Source: Panulirus ornatus
Taxonomy: Eukaryota > Arthropoda > Malacostraca > Decapoda > Palinuridae
Direction of reading: 5' to 3'
Length of the DNA stretch: 64,000 nucleotides
Assembly: GCF_036320965.1 (NCBI RefSeq)
Contig: NC_092225.1
Coordinates: 76,457,435 to 76,521,434 of the forward strand
Shown: piece after piece, positions 34,722-46,603 of the stretch
Layout: every line of letters begins with the position of its first letter
Numbering within the stretch: the stretch's first letter is position 1
Translations under genes and position numbers: made by a program
The notes under the pieces: model-generated
What the model was told of the DNA's origin: nothing
The model's database searches: none
The model's input: only the letters and a program-made list of their open reading frames with translations

Positions 34722-36230
34722 CTGAATGCTTGGTTAGTTAGGATATTCACTGTGTGTATCAATCATGGTGAGGTTCTTAAGGATTGGTGTAGTGCATGTA
34801 TTCTGCTATTTTTAAAGGCAGTGGATACAAAGGTGAGTGTTAAAACTAACAGAGGTATAAATTTTGATTTTACCTGGTAAGTTGTATGGGAAAATAGTGA
34901 TTTGAGAGGTTGGAGGCATGTACAGAGAGCATCAGATTGGGGGAACGGTGTGGTTTCAGAAGTGGTAAAGGATGTGTGGATCAGGTGTTTGGTTTAAAGA
35001 ATGTATGTGAGAAACAGAAGGATGTGTATGTGGCATGGTGTTGGAGGAAATCTGCTAGAAGTGGAAAAGTTTTTGTCAAGGGTGTAAGGCATTTGTATGA
35101 GTAGGAAGAGAAGAGAGTGAGTGGTTCCAAGTGAAGGTTGATCTATGGCACTGTGAGTTGGTAATCTCACCATGGCGGTTTTGTTTGTTTATGGATAGGG
35201 TGGGTAGTGAGGAAGGTAAATGCAAGAGTCTTGGAGATAGAGGCAAAAGTACGGTCTGTAGGGGAGGAGGAGGCCTGGGAAGTGTCACTTGTTTGATGAT
35301 GACACAGCACTGGTTGCAGATTTGATTGAGAAACTGCAGAAGTTGGTGGCTAAATTTGGGAGAGTTTTTGAAAGGAGGATGTTGAGGATAATGCGTATAA
35401 AAGCAATGTTAAAGTTTAGTAGGGTAGAGAGACTGGGTCTTTGGATTTTGAGTTTTAATGGTGAAAAATTGAAGGAAGTTAAGTGTTTTAAATACCTGGT
35501 AGTGGAAATAGCAGTGAGTGGAACCGTAGAAACAAGTGAGTCATAGGATGTGTAAGGGGGTAAAGGTTCTGGGAGCATTAAAGGTGTGGAAAGAGAGGTT
35601 GTCATTAGGTAGGGCAAAAAAGGGTATGTATGAAAGTATAATGGTCCCAACAATGTTGTATGGATGCAAAGCATGGGCTGAAGACGAGTATATGCGGAGG
35701 AGGGTGGAAGTGTTGGAAATGAAATGTTTGAGGACAGTAAGTGGTGTGAGGTGGTTTGATTGAATAAGTAATAAAAGGGTAAGAGAAAGATATGATGATA
35801 AAAAGAGTGTTTGAGAGAGCTGAAGGGGATGTGCTGAAATGGTTTGGATATATGGAGAGAATGAGTGAGGATAGGTTGCAAAAGAAGAAATATGTTTCAG
35901 AAGTGGAGGGGACAAGAAGTTGGAGTTAAAACGATTTTGAGTGAACTGGGCCTGAACATGCAGGATGGTAAAAAGCAAGCATGGGATAGAGTGAATTGGG
36001 ACAATGTAGTTAACTTGGGTTGATGTGTTATCAGTGGACTAAACCAGGGCATGTGAAGCACATGGGGGTAAACTATGGAAAGGTCTCTGGGGTCTCGTTG
36101 TGGATTGGAGGCTGTGGTTTCAGTTCATAGCACATGACAGCTAGAGAGTGGATATAAGCAAATGTGGCTTTCTTTCATGCCCCTGGTACTACCTTGTTAA
36201 TGTAGAAAATGGTAATTAAGTAAGAAAAAA
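34722..36230 (+). mobile_element. Old LINE-A copy, decayed RT and 3' UTR, in ISCA1 intron 2
   Basis: Starts at the NHGEVLKDWCSAC-like region, then GFRSGKGCVDQVF (near 34950), FDDDTALVADLIEKLQKLV (near 35290), YGCKAWAEDEYMRRRVEVLEM (two blocks near 35660) and the C-terminal region to about 36020. It has a shortened long-type 3' UTR ending in a decayed tail hairpin near 36190. More diverged than the copies at 4300 and 7422. Confidence 0.82.
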
Positions 36231-36570
36231 AAGATTGTGACACGGGAAAGAAAATAATTAACTGATTGTATTTCCAAACTGTTTCATTCAGATACATTTA
36301 AAAATGTTTTGGTTGTCATTTTTCAGTATCATTTAGATATTTTTTTAACATTTCATAATTTTATATTGCTGACACACAATCACCAAGACATTATTATGTT
36401 TCACCTTAACCCTCAATTTTTTTTTCTTCAGATTGTTGTAAGATGATTTAAGATAGCAAGTAGGATAAAGATGTATCTCTTGTTCAAAGCAGTAAATATA
36501 ACAAGATTTAACTTTTCTCTGCTTAAAGTGATGAGATTGTGTAAATCTTACTAGGTTTATTCCTGCACAG
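36231..36570. other. 3' end of ISCA1 intron 2
   Basis: AT-rich, no feature recognised. Ends in the acceptor tattcctgcacag (AG 36569-36570). Confidence 0.6.
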
Positions 36571-36676
36571 GTTGGCTTGAAGGTGGGTGTGCGCCAGAGA
36601 GGTTGTAATGGATTGAGTTATACCTTAGATTATGCCAGAGAAAAGGGAAAATTTGATGAAGAAGTCCAGCAAGATG
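36571..36676 (+). CDS. ISCA1: ISCA1 coding exon 3: first cluster-binding cysteine
   Basis: 106 bases encode VGLKVGVRQRGCNGLSYTLD and on to EEVQQD, ending in phase 1 (first base of a Gly codon). RGCNGLSY carries Cys56, the first of three conserved cysteines of A-type Fe-S proteins. Acceptor and donor (GTAAGC, 36677) are good. Identity to animal ISCA1 is very high here. Confidence 0.95.
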
Positions 36677-37079
36677 GTAAGCATTACCTGAATTACTCTG
36701 TAGTGCACAGCATATTTGCTTCTCTGGTATTCTTTACAAAGGGAGTAGAATTTTTTTTTATCTAAGTTAAGAAAGAAATGAGATTACTTAATTTTCACTA
36801 AAATTTCATGCTTTGTTTAGATGTTAAATGATGTATTGTGTACACTCTTGTTATACAAGGGTCGGCCAAACTACAGCTTTGCAGCCACTTGTTAAAATGA
36901 AACAGTTTTACTATGAGGGAGGGAAAGCATTGGGAAGGTGATTCACCAGTACGAAGTACATAATCAGAATTGCAGGCCTTTAAGTTTTCCCTCAAGATTT
37001 TTTTTTTAAAGTTAAGGTAATGAGATTGTACTAAGTTTCTTATGACCATGCATGAGTTTGATTGTAAAGTGACATCCAT

Positions 37080-37700
37080 AGAACATCTGATAGAGGGGTA
37101 AGCATTGTGGCTTCAGGAAAGGGAGGGGGTATTTGGACCAAATGTTTGCTTTTTTTGAATTGTGCAAAAAATACTTGGAGAAAGAATGAATTGCATTAGT
37201 TATATATGGATCTGGAGAAAGCATATGATAATGTTGACCAAGAGGCCTTGTAGAAGGTGTTACAAATATTTAAAATAATTGGAGAGTTACTAAATGCAGA
37301 GTAGTTTACTGGGAGAGTTAGGCATGTGCGTTGAGTAGCAAAGGAGGATGTGAGTGATCTGCATCAAGAGGGTGATGTCAGTATGGATGTTTAATCTATT
37401 CATGGATGAGGTGGTGATTAAGGCAAATGCAAAGGTCTTGGAGTTAGTGGTAGATTTGTATGCTGATTTTGGGGTTGGAGACACAGAAGGTGAGTTACTT
37501 GCTGTTTGCAGATGACATGATTCTTGTGCCGGACTCAGAAAGAAACTGTAGAGGTTGGTGCTTGAGCATGAGAGAGTTGGGCAAAGGAAGAAATTGAGAG
37601 TAAGTGATCAAGGTGTAACAGGGAGATGAGATAAGATGGTTTAAGTGTGAATTTGATTGGGGAGACCCTGGAAGAAATGCACATATTCTCATTCACATCT
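37080..37700 (+). mobile_element. LINE-B-like RT fragment in ISCA1 intron 3
   Basis: Blocks in shifting frames: GFRKGRGYLDQMFAFFELC (near 37110), a DLEKAYD-like motif A (near 37206), LLFADDMILVPDSE (near 37500, motif C) and a closing region near 37690. Distinct from LINE-A at most positions. Dead. Confidence 0.6.
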
Positions 37701-38099
37701 AAATATCCCATGACCCCAATTTATACCCTGATGTGCCACATTACACATTCTTGCATTTAAATCACTTATACACAGTGTAACAAATATTTTTTTTCTCCTG
37801 GGTAATAAGTGTTGTTTTCTAATTGATTATGTCTAAACAGTATAGAAAATGGCTATTATTCCCTTAAAACTTTGGTTTTGTGATCAGGACAGGGATAGTT
37901 TGAAATTTACCTATTTTCCAGAACATTCCAATAGATTCAGTGCTGAGAAGCTGGTATATAAGTTTCCAGTAATACAGATAGTAGCATTTCAGTTTATATC
38001 TAGTTGCCTTAGTGGATTCATATACATACATTTTTCTGAGATGGCATCTAGAGGCTGCAAGCGTCAGGCAGATGCATTTTTCTGTCATCCCAAGGCTGC

Positions 38100-39786
38100 A
38101 CGCATCCAGCAGATGCCAAGTTGTCAAAACAAAGGAGAAAGTACTCCTTGGCAGCATCAGCTAAGATGTGCAAGTCCTACAAGGCATATTTCGGCATGCT
38201 TGTCAGGAATCAATACAAATTTTGGGAACCTTATTTCACCTGCAAGCACTGCAAAGAAACTGGAAGGTAAGATAGACAATTGTAGCTCATTTGGATGGTG
38301 GAATTTTGTTACAAGATTTTTTTGGAATTTTTACATTTTTAGTGATATTGAAAAAACTATCATATGTGGAATATGTTGAGAGAGTTTCTTACACAATAGT
38401 CATGGGTGAAATAAATTTATAAACAAATATATAATTTTTTTCATGATCACCCATTTTATATTGTTCTTTTGCAGGATGATACAGCGGGGAAAAGAGAGCC
38501 ATGAAGTTTACTATCCCAAGAATTTGGCAGAAACCCACTGACCACCCAAGCAATTGCTACTTCTGCATGGTGGAGCCTTGCAAATGTTGGACTGGCAAGA
38601 CTGCACCTGCTATCACATATCCGGACATTCCATTCTCCATTGCCCTGGTGCCACATGGCCCTGAGCTTCCCACATCCACTCCTCTGGAGAGAAAGCAGCC
38701 ATCGTCAGAACAGACCAGGAAGTCAGAGGGGGAGGAAGACGTTGTAGATCTAGATCACAATTTCAGAGTTGCAATAAGGAGAGAAACCGATACTATCCCA
38801 GTCAAAAAGACCTCAACAACGTGATCAGAGATATTGGTCTCATAAAGTCCAGTGCTTAGCTTTTGATATCTAGGCTCAAGCAGTTGAACTTGAAGGATGA
38901 AAGTGTGCAAATTGCAAGTCAGAGGAAGTGTCACCTGGGTTTTTCCAGTCAAGATGGGCTCTGCTTCTGCCACAGTCTAACCAGTCTGTTCGAGGCAATT
39001 GGATCACTAGTAACCCGAATGAGTGGTGCTCTTTATTGATAGCTCATCCAAGAGCCTCAAAGCCATGTTGCTCCATAATAGGAACAAACACCCATCTCTT
39101 CCAAGGCGGTTTTACCAAGTTTCCTTGCTTTCTTTGCGTTTGGCATGGCAGGGACACCATGGCACACTACCACAGGTGGGACTGGCCACAGCAGACCAAA
39201 TTCTGTGTGGGGATGAACAACGTCAGGTGGCAGCCACTGGTAGACCCCTGAAGGTGTTGCTACCACCACTGCACATAAAATTAGGCCTTATGAAAGAATT
39301 TGTCACAGCTTTAGATAAGGAGTCTGCAGCCTTCAACTACCTTCAAGACTTCTTCCCAAAGCTATCTGAGGCAAAGGTCAAAGCCAGTGTCTTTGTTGGA
39401 CTTTAGATAAAGGTCCTGGAGTACAATGAATTCCCCAAGAAGCTCACTAGGAAGGAGAAAGAAGTTTGGTACAGCTTTATCACGGTGGTTCAGGGCTTCC
39501 TGGCCTATCTCAAAGCCGAAAACTATGTGGAGCTGATTGAGACTATGGTGAAGAACTACAGCAAATTGGGCTGCAGGATAACCCTCAAAGTCCTTATCCT
39601 TGATGCTCATCTATGTAAATTCAAGGAGAACATGGAAGCATATTTGGAGGAGCAAGGTGAGCACTTCCACCAGGATATGCTGGACTTTGAACACTGCTAC
39701 TAAGGAACATATAATGAGAACATGTTGGGAGATTATATTTGGAGTCTGATTTGTGAAAGTGATTTACAGGACAATTGTAAATCTTG
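38100..39786 (+). pseudogene. Decayed copy of an amplified unknown gene family, with an intron
   Basis: Translated piecewise it reads as one protein of roughly 480 residues: AKLSKQRRKYSLAASAKMCK and a CKHCKE zinc-finger-like pair (38115-38266); then YSGEKRAMKFTIPRIW and CYFCMVEPCKCW (38480-38600); then RDIGLIKSSA*LLISRLKQL (near 38825); GGFTKFPCFLC (near 39107); PPLHIKLGLMKEFVTALDKE (near 39270); ENYVELIETMVKNYSKLGCR (near 39520); and a C-terminus past a TAA at 39701 to about 39786. I recall near-identical uncharacterised proteins present in many copies in crustacean and other invertebrate genomes; function unknown. A 208-base GT-AG intron (38267-38474) splits a Gly codon. Frameshifts and stops make this copy non-functional. 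Confidence 0.7.
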
Positions 39787-40658
39787 AAAAACTTTCAGTT
39801 CAAAATCTTGTCTTCACTTTTGTTTAACATTAGGGTAAATACATGTTGATTTTGATTCATATGTTGTTTTTCTCTGCAAATGAAAATGTGCAAATTTGCC
39901 TGTTGTCCAATTGGAAATAGATAAATTTCAAAATATCACTATCATGTTCACAATTTCAATGTATGAAGGGAACAATAGCCATTTCTCTACTTTTATGCAT
40001 AAGCAATTTAAAAATAACACTTACTACTCAGGAACAAAAATTGTGTTACACAGTTACCTAATTTGTAGCATGAATACTAACACTCAGGAACAAAAATTGT
40101 AGAACACAGTTACCTGATTTGTAGCGTGAATACTGCTGACTTGTTCACTCACCTCCAAAAACACCAGCATCTCAACACCCTCCTCATGGCCAAGTGCATA
40201 ATCACTAATAAATGACCCATCTCTCGCACCCCAATTTCATCTTTACTCTCGTCATTCTGGAGCTCATTCCCTTACACTCTGTCACACATTCCCGCAAGTC
40301 CTACTTGATCAGAATTGTTACCCTTCCAGAAATTTTTCCCTCACTCCAACCCCAACACTACCCCTGAGACATTCCCAAGTCATATTCAGATCCTTTTTAT
40401 TTCTGTATTTGTGATTGATGCCATTTTTAGAATCACACGCACGGTCCATTTACACATATATTTACACGTTTTTTTTTTCAACACATGTGGGATTAAGTTT
40501 GAAATAACACAGTCATCTTGGGGCTGGCAGTGTGATGTTATGGCTTTTCCGGTGCCGTGCAAGAAGCATGCATATGCATGGCATGGATGTAGTCATGGAG
40601 TGCTATAGTAGTTTGTGCTGCAGTATACTATATATTGCAAGTGTTTTGCCCCCTGCAT
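39787..40658. other. Unannotated part of ISCA1 intron 3
   Basis: It contains a short local duplication (actcaggaacaaaaattgt at about 40025 and 40081). Otherwise nothing recognised. Confidence 0.5.
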
Positions 40659-41067
40659 ATGGCACCAAAGTGTCTTTTAAGTTTTCTTGGTGCTAAGAAG
40701 TGTGAGGCCATCACCATTATGGTTAAAATTGATGTGCTCAGAAATTATGAGAGAGGTTAATGAACAACTAATATTAAGCATACCTTTGGACTTAGTCTTA
40801 TTTTATGGATTGTGATAGTGCAGAGAAGATCAAGGAAAGTGCGGTGGAATGCAAATCAGTGCATCTAAGACTTTGTCTTCCCAAAGCTTGATTAAGGAGA
40901 AAATTAAAAGAATGTTGAGCACATGGATCGAACACCAAACTCATGAAAATATTTCCACCAGCATCCTTGTGGTGCAATCAAAAGTCCAGAGTTTATAGTG
41001 ACTTAGAAGTAGAAGAAGGAGCAACAAAGATATTTCAAGCAAGTCTTAGTTCGTTCACAGATTTTAG
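40659..41067 (+). mobile_element. pogo/Tigger-like transposase fragment in ISCA1 intron 3
   Basis: Starts MAPKCLLSFLGAKKCEAITI with MVKIDVLRNYERG, the N-terminal helix-turn-helix start typical of Tigger/pogo transposases. It continues with FGLSLILW, MLSTWIEHQTHENISTSILV (near 40912, the CENP-B-like second DNA-binding domain) and YSDLEVEEGATKIFQASLSS (near 40997). Two or more frameshifts. It is cut at 41070-41097 by an old LINE-A fragment, so the DDE catalytic domain is absent. Confidence 0.75.
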
Positions 41068-41096
41068 GAAACACCATTATTTCCACAACAATGAGA

Positions 41097-42474
41097 AGCA
41101 ATGAGAATTTATTATCAAGGATGTAAGGCATGTGTATGAGTAGGAAGAGGAGAGTGATTGGTTCCCAGTGAAGGTCAATCTGCGGCAGGGATGTATGATG
41201 TCCCTACGGTTGTTTAATTTGTTTATGGATGGGGTGGTTAGGAAGGTAAATGCAAGAGTTCTGGAGAGAGGGGAAATATGCAGTCTATTGGGGATGAGAG
41301 GGCCTGGGAAGTGAGTCAGTTTTTGTTCGCTGATGATACAGCTCTGGTGGCTGATTTGAGTGAAAGTGCAGAAGTTGGTGACTGAGTTTGGAAAAGTATG
41401 TGAAAGGAGAAAGTTGAGAGTAAATGTGAGTAAGGGCAAGGTTATTAGATTTAGCAGGGTTGAGGGACAAGTTAGATGAGATGTAAGTTTGAATGGAGAA
41501 AAATTTAAGGAAGTGAAGTGATTTAGATATCTGGGAGTGGACTTAGCAGTGAATGGAGCCATGGAATCAGAAGTGAGTCACAGGGTAGGGGAGGGGGGCA
41601 AAGGTTCTGGGATTGATGAAGAATGTGTGGAAAGAGAGAATGTTATCTCGGACAGCAAAAATGGGTATGTTTGAAGGTATAGTAGTTCCAACAATATTAT
41701 ATGGTTGCAATCCATGGGCCATAGATAGGGTTGTATGGAGGAGGGTGGATGTGTTGGAAATGAAATGTGGTGTGAGGTAGTTTGATCAAGTAAATAATAA
41801 AGGGTAAGAGAGATGTTTGGTAATAAAGAGTGTGGTTGACAGAGCAGGAGAGTGTGTGTTGAAATGGTTTGGACATGTGGAAAGAATTTGTGAGGAAAGG
41901 TTGACAAAGGGGATATATGTTTCAGAGGTGGAGGAAACAAGAAGTGGGAGACCAAATTGGAGGTGGAAGGATGAAGTGAAAAAGATTTTGAGCAATCGGG
42001 GCCTGAACGTGCAGGAGGGTAAAAAGTGTTCAAGGAATAGAGTGAATTGGAATGATGTGGAATACCAGGGTCAACATGCTCTCAATGGACTGAACCAGGG
42101 CATGTGAAATGTCTGGGGTAAACCATGGAAAGGTCTGTAGAAGTAGATAGGGATTTCTGGTTTCCATGCATTGCACATGAGAGCTGGAGACTGAGTGTGA
42201 ACAAATGTGGCCTTTTTTTTGTTAGTTTTCCTGGTGCTACCTCGCTGGAGGGGGGAGGGGGATGACATTTCATATGTGGCAGAATGGCGACAGGAATGGA
42301 TGAAGGCAGCAAGTATGAATATGCACATGTATATATGTTTGTGTATGTATACGTTGAAATGTATATGTATGTATATGTGCATTTATTTACATACATGTGT
42401 ATGTGGATGGGTTGGGCCATTCCTCGTATGTTTCCTTGTGCTACCTTGTTGACACGGGAGATGGTGAATAAGCA
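41097..42474 (+). mobile_element. Old LINE-A copy with long 3' UTR, in ISCA1 intron 3
   Basis: Begins at the YQGCKACV region, then LRQGCMMS-like motif B (near 41180), FADDTALVADLSE (near 41325), YGCNPWAIDRVV (near 41700), KWFGHVERI (near 41865) and the stop near 42069. The full long 3' UTR follows to the tail hairpin (near 42440). Frames are broken in several places. Confidence 0.85.
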
Positions 42475-42504
42475 TAATGAATAAAAATAATAATTATTTT
42501 TTTT

Positions 42505-44765
42505 CATTATACTTTGTCGCTGTCTCCTGCATTAGTGAGGTAGTGCAAGGAAACAGACAAAAGAATGGCCCAACCCACACACATACACATGTATATACAT
42601 ACACGTCCACACACATGCACATACACATACCTATACATCTCAATGTATACATATATATATACACACTCAGACATATACATATATACACACATACATAATT
42701 CATAGTCTGCCCTTATTCATTCCCACCACCACACATGAAATGACAGCCCCCTCCCCACGCATGTGCGCGAGATAGCGCTAGAAAAAGACAACAAAGGCCA
42801 CGTTCGTTCACACTCTAGCTGCCATGTATAATGCACTGAAACCACAACTCCCTTTCCACATCCAAGCCCCACAAAACTTTCCATGGTTTACCGCAGATGC
42901 TTCACATGCCTTGGTTCAATCCATTGACAGCACGTTTACCCTGGTATACCACATTGTTCCAATTCACTCTATTCCTTGCACGCCTTTCACCCTCCTGCAT
43001 GTTCAGGCCCCGATCACTCAAAATCTTTTTCACTCCATCTTTCCAACTCCAATTTGGTCTCCCACTTCTCCTCGTTCCCTCCACCTCTGACACATATATC
43101 CTCTTTGTCAATCTTTCCTCACTCATTCTCTCCATGTGACCAAACCATTTCAAAACACCCTCTTCTGCTCTCTCAACCACGCTCTTTTTATTACCACACA
43201 TCTCTCTTACGCTTTCATTACTTACCCGATCAAACCACCTCACACCACATATTGTCCTCAAACATCTCATTTCCAGCACATTCACCTTCCTCTGCACAAC
43301 TCTATAGCCAACACCTCGCAACCATATAACTTGGTCGGAATCACTATTCCTTCAAACATACCCATTTTTGCTTTCCAAGATAATGTTCTCAACTTCCATA
43401 CATTTTTCAACGCTCCCAGAACTTTCACCCCCTCCCCCACCCTATGATTCACTTCCGCTTCCATGGTTCCATCCGCTGCCAAATCCACTCCCAGATATCC
43501 AAAACACTTCACTTCCTCCAGTTTTTCTCCATTCAAACTTACCTCCCAATTGACTTGTCCCTCAACCCTACTGTACCTAATAACCTTGCTCTTATTCACA
43601 TTTACTCTCAGCTGTCTTCTTTCACACATTTACCAAATTCAGTCACCAGCTTCTGCAGTTTCTCACCCGAATCAGCCACCAGTGCTGTATCATCAGCAAA
43701 CAACAACTGACTCACTTCCCAAGCTCTCTCATCCACGACAGACTGCATACTTGCCCCTTTCCAAAACTCTTGCATTCACCTCCCTAACAACCTCATCCAT
43801 AAACAAATTAAACAACCATGGAGACATCACACACCCCTGCCGCAAACCAACATTCACTGAGAACCAATCACTTTCCTCTCTTTCTACATGTACACATGCC
43901 TTACATCCTCAATAAAAACTTTTCACTGCTTCTAACAACTTGCCTTCCATACCATATATTCTTAATACCTTCCACAGAGCATCTCTATCAACTCTATCAT
44001 ATGCCTTCTCCAGATCCATGAATGCTACATACAAATCCATTTGCTTTTCTAAGTATTTCTCACATACATTCTTCAAAGCAAACACCTGATCCACGCATCC
44101 TCTACCACTTCTGTAACCACACTGCTCTTCCCCAATCTGATGCTCTGTATATGCCTTCACCCTCTCAATCAATACCCTCCCATATAATTTCCCAGGAATA
44201 CTCAACAAACTTGCACGTCTGTAATTTGAGCACTCACTTTTATTCCCTTTGCCTTTGTACAATGGCACTATGCAAGCATTCCGCCAGTCCTCAGGCACCT
44301 CACCATGAGTCATACGTACATTAAATAACCTTACCAACCAGTCAACAATACAGTCACCCCCTTTTTAATAAATTCCACTGCAAGACCATCCAGACCTGCT
44401 GCCTTGCTGGCTTTCATTTTCCGCAAAGCTTTTACTACCTCTTCTCTGTTTACCTCGACCAAAACACCCTATATCTGCCACTCTTATCATCAAACACATT
44501 CAACAAACCCTCAAAATACTCACACCATCTCCCTCTCACATCACCACTACTTTTTATCACCTCCCCATTTGCCCCCTTCACTGATGTTCCCATTTGTTCC
44601 CTTGTCTTACGCACTTTATTTACCTCCTTCCAAAACATCTTTTTTATTCTCCCTAGAATTCAATGATATTCTCACCTCAATTCTACTCTCACCTCAACTC
44701 TCATTTCACCTCTTGCACCTTTCTCTTGACCTCCTGCCTCTTTCTTTTATACATCTCCCAGTCAA
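42505..44765 (-). mobile_element. LINE-A copy of intermediate age, 2.3 kb, in ISCA1 intron 3
   Basis: Tail hairpin at about 42515-42545, long 3' UTR to 42835, RT from about 42960 to 44440 and part of the inter-domain region (KEVNKVRKTREQMGTSVKG near 44600) to 44765. Open pieces: 43321-42902 (C-terminus), 43629-43282, and 44337-43909 with motif A (FMDLEKAYDRVDR). About 40 bases are deleted near 44452 relative to 19580-19620. It faces the + copy on its left tail to tail. Confidence 0.85.
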
Positions 44766-44817
44766 TAAAAATGATATATAGGTATATCTTTCATACTTGA
44801 TTCCCATTTCCTGCCAT

Positions 44818-45010
44818 AGGTAGGGTGAGGAGGCAAAAGTTTTGGGTGCAGTAAATTCTGTGGAAAGAGAGGTCACTACCGTTAAGGGCAAAGATAGGTA
44901 TGTTTGATGATGTAGTAGTCTTGTCAGTGCTATATGGATATGAGGCAAGGGCCTTTGACAGAAATGTAAAGGATACTGAAAGAATTCTTTTAAAGGAGTG
45001 TAAAGTATAA
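44818..45010 (+). mobile_element. LINE RT C-terminal fragment related to LINE-A
   Basis: Reads GEEAKVLGAVNSV, then a KGKDRYV / VVLSVLYGYEARAF-like stretch, equivalent to GEGAKILGALKNV...MLYGCEAW of LINE-A. Highly diverged. Confidence 0.5.
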
Positions 45011-45627
45011 AGAAATATTTTGTAGAGGATATATGTCATGCATATGCTGGTCTGTGAATGGAATGATTAATTCTTAATTCATAAGGAAAAAAAATGTTCT
45101 GATTATTCCACGTTGTCATATAAGAAATATTTCAGCACTTTCGTGTACTAAGGTTTATTTAATAAAGGAAATTAATGGGTGAAGGGTAGCAAAAACTCAT
45201 TTACACACCTAAAGGAGTAAACATGATAATTACCATATTTTGTTTGTCACTTTGAGAGAGTGAATTACAAGCCTTTTCTTGTGACTGTCTTTGGTGTGAA
45301 AATTTGATAATTTTCAGGCATTTGTATTTTGAAAGATTTCTTACATACTTTACTTTTCTGCCCTGGGAGTGTAAGGAGTATTAAGCTTTTTATTTCTGTG
45401 ATAGGGTTGATGGTTGATTATTGAGTGGTTTGGGTAGGAGGGGTTTAGTATTGTTGCAGAAGACTGAGAGTCAAACATATTGAAGTAAGATTGTATTTGA
45501 CTTATTTTAGTATTGTTGTACAGGTATTGAATGTTTATGGGTGAAAGACAGGATAATGTTTTCATGCAGTTTATAAATTAGTATGGACTTTGAAAAATTC
45601 ACATTTAATATATATTTTTAATTGCAG
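45011..45627. other. 3' end of ISCA1 intron 3
   Basis: AT-rich, no feature recognised. Ends in the acceptor tttttaattgcag (AG 45626-45627). Confidence 0.6.
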
Positions 45628-45776
45628 GTGTTCGTGTAATCATTGACAAGAAAGCCCAGCTAACACTGCTAGGTACAGAAATGGATTATGTAGAGAATAA
45701 ATTGGCATCAGAATTTGTCTTCAACAATCCAAATATAAAGGGAACTTGTGGTTGTGGTGAGAGCTTCTCAATTTAA
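45628..45776 (+). CDS. ISCA1: ISCA1 coding exon 4: C-terminal cluster-binding pair
   Basis: 149 bases complete the phase-1 Gly codon and encode VRVIIDKKAQLTLLGTEMDY through FNNPNIKGTCGCGESFSI to TAA at 45774-45776. TCGCG holds Cys120 and Cys122, the C-terminal pair that with Cys56 binds the Fe-S cluster in this family. The C-terminus differs from the human one by a single conservative residue (SFSI against SFNI). The match fixes both the reading frame and the identity of the gene. Confidence 0.97.
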
Positions 45777-45837
45777 TATGAATTCATATAGAACTATAGT
45801 TGGATGTAATGAATTTAATTTTCAATGTTAAATGAAT

Positions 45838-45843
45838 AATAAA
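45838..45843 (+). terminator. ISCA1 poly(A) signal AATAAA
   Basis: First AATAAA after the ISCA1 stop, 62 bases downstream. A short 3' UTR is implied. Confidence 0.65.
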
Positions 45844-46593
45844 ATGGTTCAACTGATTATGCATATTGTGTAAGAACCATTTTAGGAGCAGAGTAAGACA
45901 TTTAAGTTTTGGTTTTGTGTGATTTTACCAAGAAGTACTAAGTACTTTCTTGTTTCAACCTGACTACCTAATAGTATAAGTTGATCATCATACTTGGATT
46001 ATTTAAGGCTAGGCAGAGGATAAATAAAAAATATTGGACTGACCATTCATGTGCAAGTTAGGTTTGGTACTGTCCTTTGAGAAGTGTAAAACACTGACCA
46101 TATGAGCTGGCCATTATCCTCGTAGTTTTACTATAAGCCAGTAGGAATGCTTGTGATGTTTACATTTTGATTTATAAGTATTATTTGATTTTGTTTGGAA
46201 AAGTGTTTGTTGTAATGGTTTAACAAAACCAGTCCTGAAGCATGTTTCAGGGAATAGCATTACCAAAGGGTTTACAGTAATATTACTTGACATTATGAGT
46301 TTTAAGATATTGAAGATTAATAAAGATAAAAAATTTATTTTCTTTTATTTGTAAATACAAATAGACATATGTAAATATTTTATGAAATAAACATTAATAT
46401 ATTATTCTTTATCATTAAACCATGTAATCACAGTCATAGGTATACTTAAATGGTACAGTTCCATTTTGAGTGAACATGAATGCTTAATGCAAATCACTGT
46501 TCTTGAGATCAGAGCCTCATTTTTATATGAAAGTCATGTATTAAGCACTCCTGCTTGAGATTGTATTAGGCATCAGAGTCCATACCAATTAAT
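45844..46593. other. Unannotated sequence downstream of ISCA1
   Basis: AT-rich, no gene or repeat recognised. It ends at the target-site duplication of the next LINE-A copy. Confidence 0.5.
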
Positions 46594-46603
46594 TTCTTTG
46601 AAT
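46594..46603 (+). repeat. Target-site duplication, left copy (TTCTTTGAAT)
   Basis: Ten bases identical to 47900-47909 on the other side of the LINE-A copy. The first T could belong to the element. Confidence 0.75.

Noticed and set aside
37849..38379. 176-codon open + frame at 37849-38379
   Set aside because: The open frame overlaps the decayed amplified-gene copy in a different frame, and reads through its splice donor. The homologous frame is another one.
44022..44781. Open + frames at 44022-44324 and 44404-44781
   Set aside because: Both are antisense of the LINE-A copy at 42505-44765.
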